This document shows positions 19,841 through 21,051 of a DNA stretch of 21,051 bases, piece after piece; positions within the stretch are counted from its first letter, which is position 1, and the number at the start of each line of letters is the position of its first letter. Position numbers and translations under genes: made by a program. Source of the DNA: an uncultured Verrucomicrobia subdivision 3 bacterium (GTDB lineage: Bacteria > Verrucomicrobiota > Verrucomicrobiia > Limisphaerales > UBA11358); contig CAIOUK010000133.1 in assembly GCA_903861445.1 (NCBI GenBank), positions 1-21,051 on the forward strand, read 5' to 3'. A model generated the notes under the pieces. It was given only the letters and a program-made list of their open reading frames with translations, was not told the DNA's origin and searched no databases.

Positions 19841-21051
19841 TTAAAGAATATTTGCCGCCAGCTCCGCCAGCTCCGAGCGTTCACCTTTCTGCAACTCGAT
19901 GTGTGCAGCAATCGCCTGATCGCGGAAACGGCTGACGACGTAGTTGAAACCGTTTGAGGACGAGTCCACATACGGATTATCAATCTGGTAAGGGTCGCCG
20001 GTGAATATCAATTTCGTGCCGCTGCCGACGCGCGTGACGATGGTCTTGGCTTCCAGCGGTGTGAGATTTTGCGACTCGTCAATGATCATGAACTGATTCG
20101 CGATACTGCGCCCGCGGATGTAGCTCAACGCCTCCACCACGATGCTGCCGCTGCGCATTAAATCCGCCGCGCGCCGATGCTCGTGGCCCATGTTCAAATC
20201 GCTCAACATTTCCAGCGCGTCGTGAATCGGCTGCATCCACGGCGCGAGCTTTTCTTCGAGCGAACCCGGCAGGAAACCGAGTTCCTTGCCCATCGAAATC
20301 GTCGGGCGTGCGACCACCAGCCGGCGGAACTCGCGGTCATTTACCACGCGCTTCAATCCGGCGGCCATGGCGATCAAAGTTTTGCCGGTGCCGGCCTTGC
20401 CCATGAGTGTGACCAGCTTGATGCGGTCGTCGAGCAACGCATCGAGCGCGAAGTGCTGTTCGCGGTTGCGCGGCTTGATGCCCCAAACGCCTTCGCGGCA
20501 GTCGAGGATGGGAACCACTTTTTTGCCGGTCGCATCCACTTTACCGAGCGCGGTTTTTTTGGGATTCACCTCGTCGGTCAACGTGCAGTATTCGTTGGGA
20601 AAATAATTTCTTCCTTCCGGTAAGGCCAGTTCGCCCTTGGCGCGGAACGCTGCGATTTTTTCCGGCGTCGCCGCCAGATCCACCATGCCGGTGTAAAGAT
20701 CGGTGACGAAGACGCGGTCGGTCTCGTAATCCTCCGCCATCACGCCGATGGCATCGGCCTTGATGCGCAGATTGATGTCCTTCGAGACAAGGATGGTAGC
20801 GTTTTTCGGCTGCGCCTTCTGAATCTGCGCGGCCAGTGCGAGAATGCGGTTGTCCACGGAGTCTTTGGTGAAAATCGTCTCGCCGTGGCCGTTTTTCTGG
20901 AATGCGATTTTCAGCTTGCCGCCGTTCGGCAAATCCACGCCCGCGCTCAGGCTGCCTTCGCCGCGAAAACCGTCGAGCATCCGCGAAACCGTGCGCGCAT
21001 TTCGGCCCAGCTCGGTGGACTCACGCTTGAAGCGGTCAATCTCCTCGATGA
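19841..21051 (-). CDS. PIN domain-PhoH family ATPase (5' end outside window)
   Basis: The frame is open to the right edge, so the first visible residues (IEEIDRFKRESTELGRNART) are internal and the N-terminus is missing. Residues preceding about 100 of the visible part belong to a PIN domain (NATILVSKDINLRIKADAIG and a C-terminal acidic patch). The rest is a PhoH ATPase domain with Walker A GKAGTGKT (~217-224), the segment VVARPTISMGKELGFLPGSL, Walker B FMIIDESQNLTP and the sensor GSGTKLIFTGDPYQIDNPYV. PIN-PhoH (PhoH2/YlaK-type) proteins are proposed RNA helicase-nucleases acting as a single chain; the cellular role is not settled. The Met at 20980 is not the start. The nearest gene downstream on the same strand (DUF3276) has its own promoter region. 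Confidence 0.93.
   Translation of the reverse strand, partial: IEEIDRFKRESTELGRNARTVSRMLDGFRGEGSLSAGVDLPNGGKLKIAFQKNGHGETIFTKDSVDNRILALAAQIQKAQPKNATILVSKDINLRIKADAIGVMAEDYETDRVFVTDLYTGMVDLAATPEKIAAFRAKGELALPEGRNYFPNEYCTLTDEVNPKKTALGKVDATGKKVVPILDCREGVWGIKPRNREQHFALDALLDDRIKLVTLMGKAGTGKTLIAMAAGLKRVVNDREFRRLVVARPTISMGKELGFLPGSLEEKLAPWMQPIHDALEMLSDLNMGHEHRRAADLMRSGSIVVEALSYIRGRSIANQFMIIDESQNLTPLEAKTIVTRVGSGTKLIFTGDPYQIDNPYVDSSSNGFNYVVSRFRDQAIAAHIELQKGERSELAELAANIL

Overview
The window is about 21 kb of dense, GC-rich bacterial chromosome made almost entirely of housekeeping genes on both strands. An Mla-type lipid transport cassette implies a Gram-negative cell with an outer membrane. A bacterial Pur-alpha (DUF3276) protein, a Rho factor without its N-terminal helical domain, weak Shine-Dalgarno signals and an Escherichia-like initiator tRNA fit a member of the Verrucomicrobiota (Pedosphaera/Limisphaerales type). 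That placement is inference from gene content, not a search result.

Layout. 1-1640 (+): scpA (5' end outside the window) and scpB, the chromosome-condensation pair. 1868-3541 (+): NAD-type malic enzyme with a strong terminator. 3648-4392: two small unknown genes, divergently arranged. 4501-7037 (-): an L-fucose isomerase / YdcF-like pair, then an initiator tRNA with its own promoter and terminator. 7111-12245 (+): a six-gene run (mlaE, mlaF, mlaD, a membrane PIN-TRAM protein, a DUF2007 protein, a GlcD-like FAD oxidase) in which nearly every junction is a 4-nt stop/start overlap. It ends in a two-hairpin palindromic element at 12249-12307. 12303-14435 (-): rho followed by a WYL regulator. 14654-15637 (-): cysK. 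15638-16946: a 1.3-kb stretch without a convincing protein gene. 16947-17507 (+): a CDP-alcohol phosphatidyltransferase. 17550-18791 (-): hisS. 18950-19327 (+): rsfS. 19355-19687 (-): the Pur-alpha-like gene with a possible operator. 19841-21051 (-): a PIN-PhoH ATPase whose 5' end lies outside the window.

The most unusual part is the 1.3-kb stretch between cysK and the phosphatidyltransferase gene. Read on the minus strand, 15835-16635 folds by eye into at least fifteen hairpins, three or more capped by GNRA tetraloops. A 14-bp long-range helix can join its two ends, and an intrinsic terminator follows at its 3' end. I read it as a large (~0.8 kb), ornate non-coding RNA. I could not match it to RNase P RNA, tmRNA, or group I or II introns. 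Next to it lies a cluster of GAACATTCAA repeats upstream of cysK. Secondary points of interest are promoters placed so that mRNAs would start at or next to the AUG (mlaE and the 72-aa gene), an operator-like palindrome over the predicted start site of the Pur-alpha gene, an A29:U41 pair in the initiator tRNA, and the two-hairpin element shared by two convergent genes.
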